Source: Tritrichomonas musculus
Taxonomy: Eukaryota > Parabasalia > Tritrichomonadida > Tritrichomonadidae
NCBI GenBank assembly: GCA_039105265.1
Contig: JAPFFF010000010.1
Span: 3,348,001 to 3,412,000, forward strand
Direction of reading: 5' to 3'
DNA length: 64,000 nucleotides
This document shows, piece by piece, positions 62,371-64,000 of the stretch (the stretch's first letter is position 1; each line of letters starts with the position of its first letter). The translations under genes and the position numbers were made by a program. Below the pieces are notes generated by a model. The model worked only from the letters and a program-made list of their open reading frames with translations. It was not told the origin of the DNA and ran no database searches.

Positions 62371-64000
62371 CAAGATTTTAGATGAATCCGAAAAACGTTT
62401 GTATAATTTGAAATGGATTTTAACATCTTTATGAAATCATCACAAATTTGATGGGATTATTTCAATTTAAAAAAAACGTATACTTTTTGAATTACAGATA
62501 ATGAATAATTTTTTCTCAAAATATAATGAAAAATTTTTGGCATGGAAAACTGAAAAATAGAAATTTTGATAAATATAATCCTATTTTTATACATTTAATA
62601 TAATATTCTCTGTTAAATATTTTTTTATAACAAAATAAACAATACCTTATATGTATAAAATTTTTGGATATTAGTAAACAAGTTGAAGAAAAATATTTCA
62701 TTCAAAAAGTTTTGTTTTTCTTAAGACATTTCAATTTTTGATTGATGAACGTTTAAAAATATACATCTTTAATTTTTATCAAATCTGCATATGTTTAATA
62801 AACCCGAATTGATTTTTCATCACATTATTTTTTGAAAAGTAGCAATTTTTTTAAGAAAACTCACTAATTCAAAAAGTATACGTTTTTTTTTTTTTCAATG
62901 ATGTAATTGAAAGATATTTTCAATTTTTTCATAATTATGTAAATTTATAATTTTTTTTAAAATCTCATTCTCGATTAAAAATTAAAAAGAATAAATAATA
63001 AATAAATAAAAGACACAATAGCACATTGCAGTACAATAAAATTTTTAATTTCTGATTTCTATTTATGATTTTTGTAAAATAAAGTATAATTAATATTTAC
63101 CATATTATCCAAGTAATACACCATTTCATTTTCAGCAATATTAAAGTTGAAAGCTCTTTTTATGATATAATTTTCAAATATTTTATCGAAAAGTTATTTA
63201 TTAATCATTGTTATATTTTTTATACTTAATAATACTTTCATGTTTCTTTTATTAAATGAATTTAGTAATTTTTGGAGTTTTCATTAATGTATCATTATTA
63301 AAAACATAATTATATATGTTATAAGCTAATAATGATAATAAAATAATTTATTAGTTTATATATCTGAAGTAATTCATATTTTATATTCGTCATCCAATGT
63401 GTTTTGGTAGAGATTAGCATGATTAATTTTTTATTATTTCATTGAAAAAGTTGAAAAATTTTATGATTTTCATTTTGATTTATATCTTGAAAAAAAAAAT
63501 AGAAATTATAATATATTTGGCTATTTTTATTTCTTATATATGATATATAGTATCAATTATTATTGTAAAAAAAATCATAATATTATGATTTGATTTTCCA
63601 AATAATCAAATCATAATATTTAACTAATTTCAATTGTTGAAATTAATTTATATTTTCATTTACATTTCCTTTGTTATTATATTTTTCTGTTATTTTTAAT
63701 TTGGATCTTTTCTTTGAAAAATACAAAAAAAATTTAAAATCAAAACAATAAGAAAGAATTCGAAAAATAAGACTAATTAATGAAGAAAGAGTATTTTAAA
63801 TTGAAACGATAATCTATATAAACGTTTCATATATATGAAAAATTGCGATATTCTTATTCATTCATTAATATAAATGCTTGAAATCAATCAATATACCAAA
63901 AATAAAATTTATATTAAAGTGCTTGAAAATTAATATACTGAAGAAAAAAATTACTGAAGAGTTTTCTTTTTTTATTTTAATTTAAATACAAAAACTGGAT
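62371..64000. other. AT-rich region at the window end
   Basis: Upstream of the BspA-like gene, about 1.6 kb carries no frame that I trust; 62516-62701 is a low-complexity open stretch. CTTTTTGAAT occurs at about 62486, and ATTCAAAAAG at about 62702 and 62873, again near a gene start. A gene may begin beyond the window. Confidence 0.4.

Noticed and set aside
1-64000. Spliceosomal introns
   Set aside because: I looked for trichomonad-type 5' and branch-acceptor signals that would interrupt or join frames and saw none that a gene needs; all main genes are continuous.

Overview
This is an AT-rich window of a protist nuclear genome, most likely a trichomonad and probably Tritrichomonas or a close relative. 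No gene shows a recognisable intron. Start codons are often preceded at 10-22 bases by TCATTT, which resembles the trichomonad initiator. The gene content is typical of parabasalids: a secreted BspA-type LRR surface protein, kinase-Sel1 and ankyrin proteins, Rab and Rho GTPases, LRR-PP2C, multi-pass class-3 lipases, bacterial-type enzymes, and many Tc1/mariner and hAT DNA transposons. The species is an inference; no marker gene settles it.

Layout. 0.2-14.5 kb: LRR-PP2C phosphatase (-), Amidase_3 enzyme (+), two tandem lipase-like membrane proteins (-), a divergent Rho-type GTPase (+), a small hAT-like MITE and a DUF2264 enzyme (-). 14.5-28.8 kb: a gene-poor transposon graveyard. An interrupted repeat copy at 16.05-19.58 kb carries three separate insertions with 8-bp target duplications. 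A 7.3 kb hAT element (19654-26997) has an open transposase gene and is itself interrupted by at least two elements. One of these, at 19880-20784, is the inverted sister of the interrupted copy and preserves its uninterrupted (empty) insertion sites. 28.8-51.5 kb: a dense host gene block holding a four-fold FPQG-repeat protein, a kinase-Sel1 protein, an ankyrin protein, a broken kinase, a kinase-coiled-coil-eEF1A fusion, an 1806-residue protein of unknown function and a Rab7-like GTPase, followed by a tRNA. 52-58.1 kb: a mariner split by a Tc1-like element with both transposases open, a PARG-type macrodomain enzyme, and a 2.16 kb hAT with a broken transposase. 58.3-62.4 kb: a BspA relic (+) and a full-length BspA-like surface protein (-).

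How the genes fit together. There is no operon-like pathway; the genes are separate transcription units. Themes are signalling (kinases, PP2C, Rho, Rab), surface interaction (BspA, lipases) and enzymes against bacterial or glycan material that look acquired from bacteria (amidase, DUF2264, possibly the PARG).

The most unusual gene is the single 1258-codon frame at 40359-44135. It joins a complete protein kinase, a long repeat-built coiled coil and an essentially full-length eEF1A GTPase. A truncated, frameshifted relative of its kinase domain lies 1.3 kb away. All assignments come from reading the sequence and from remembered family motifs; no searches were run.
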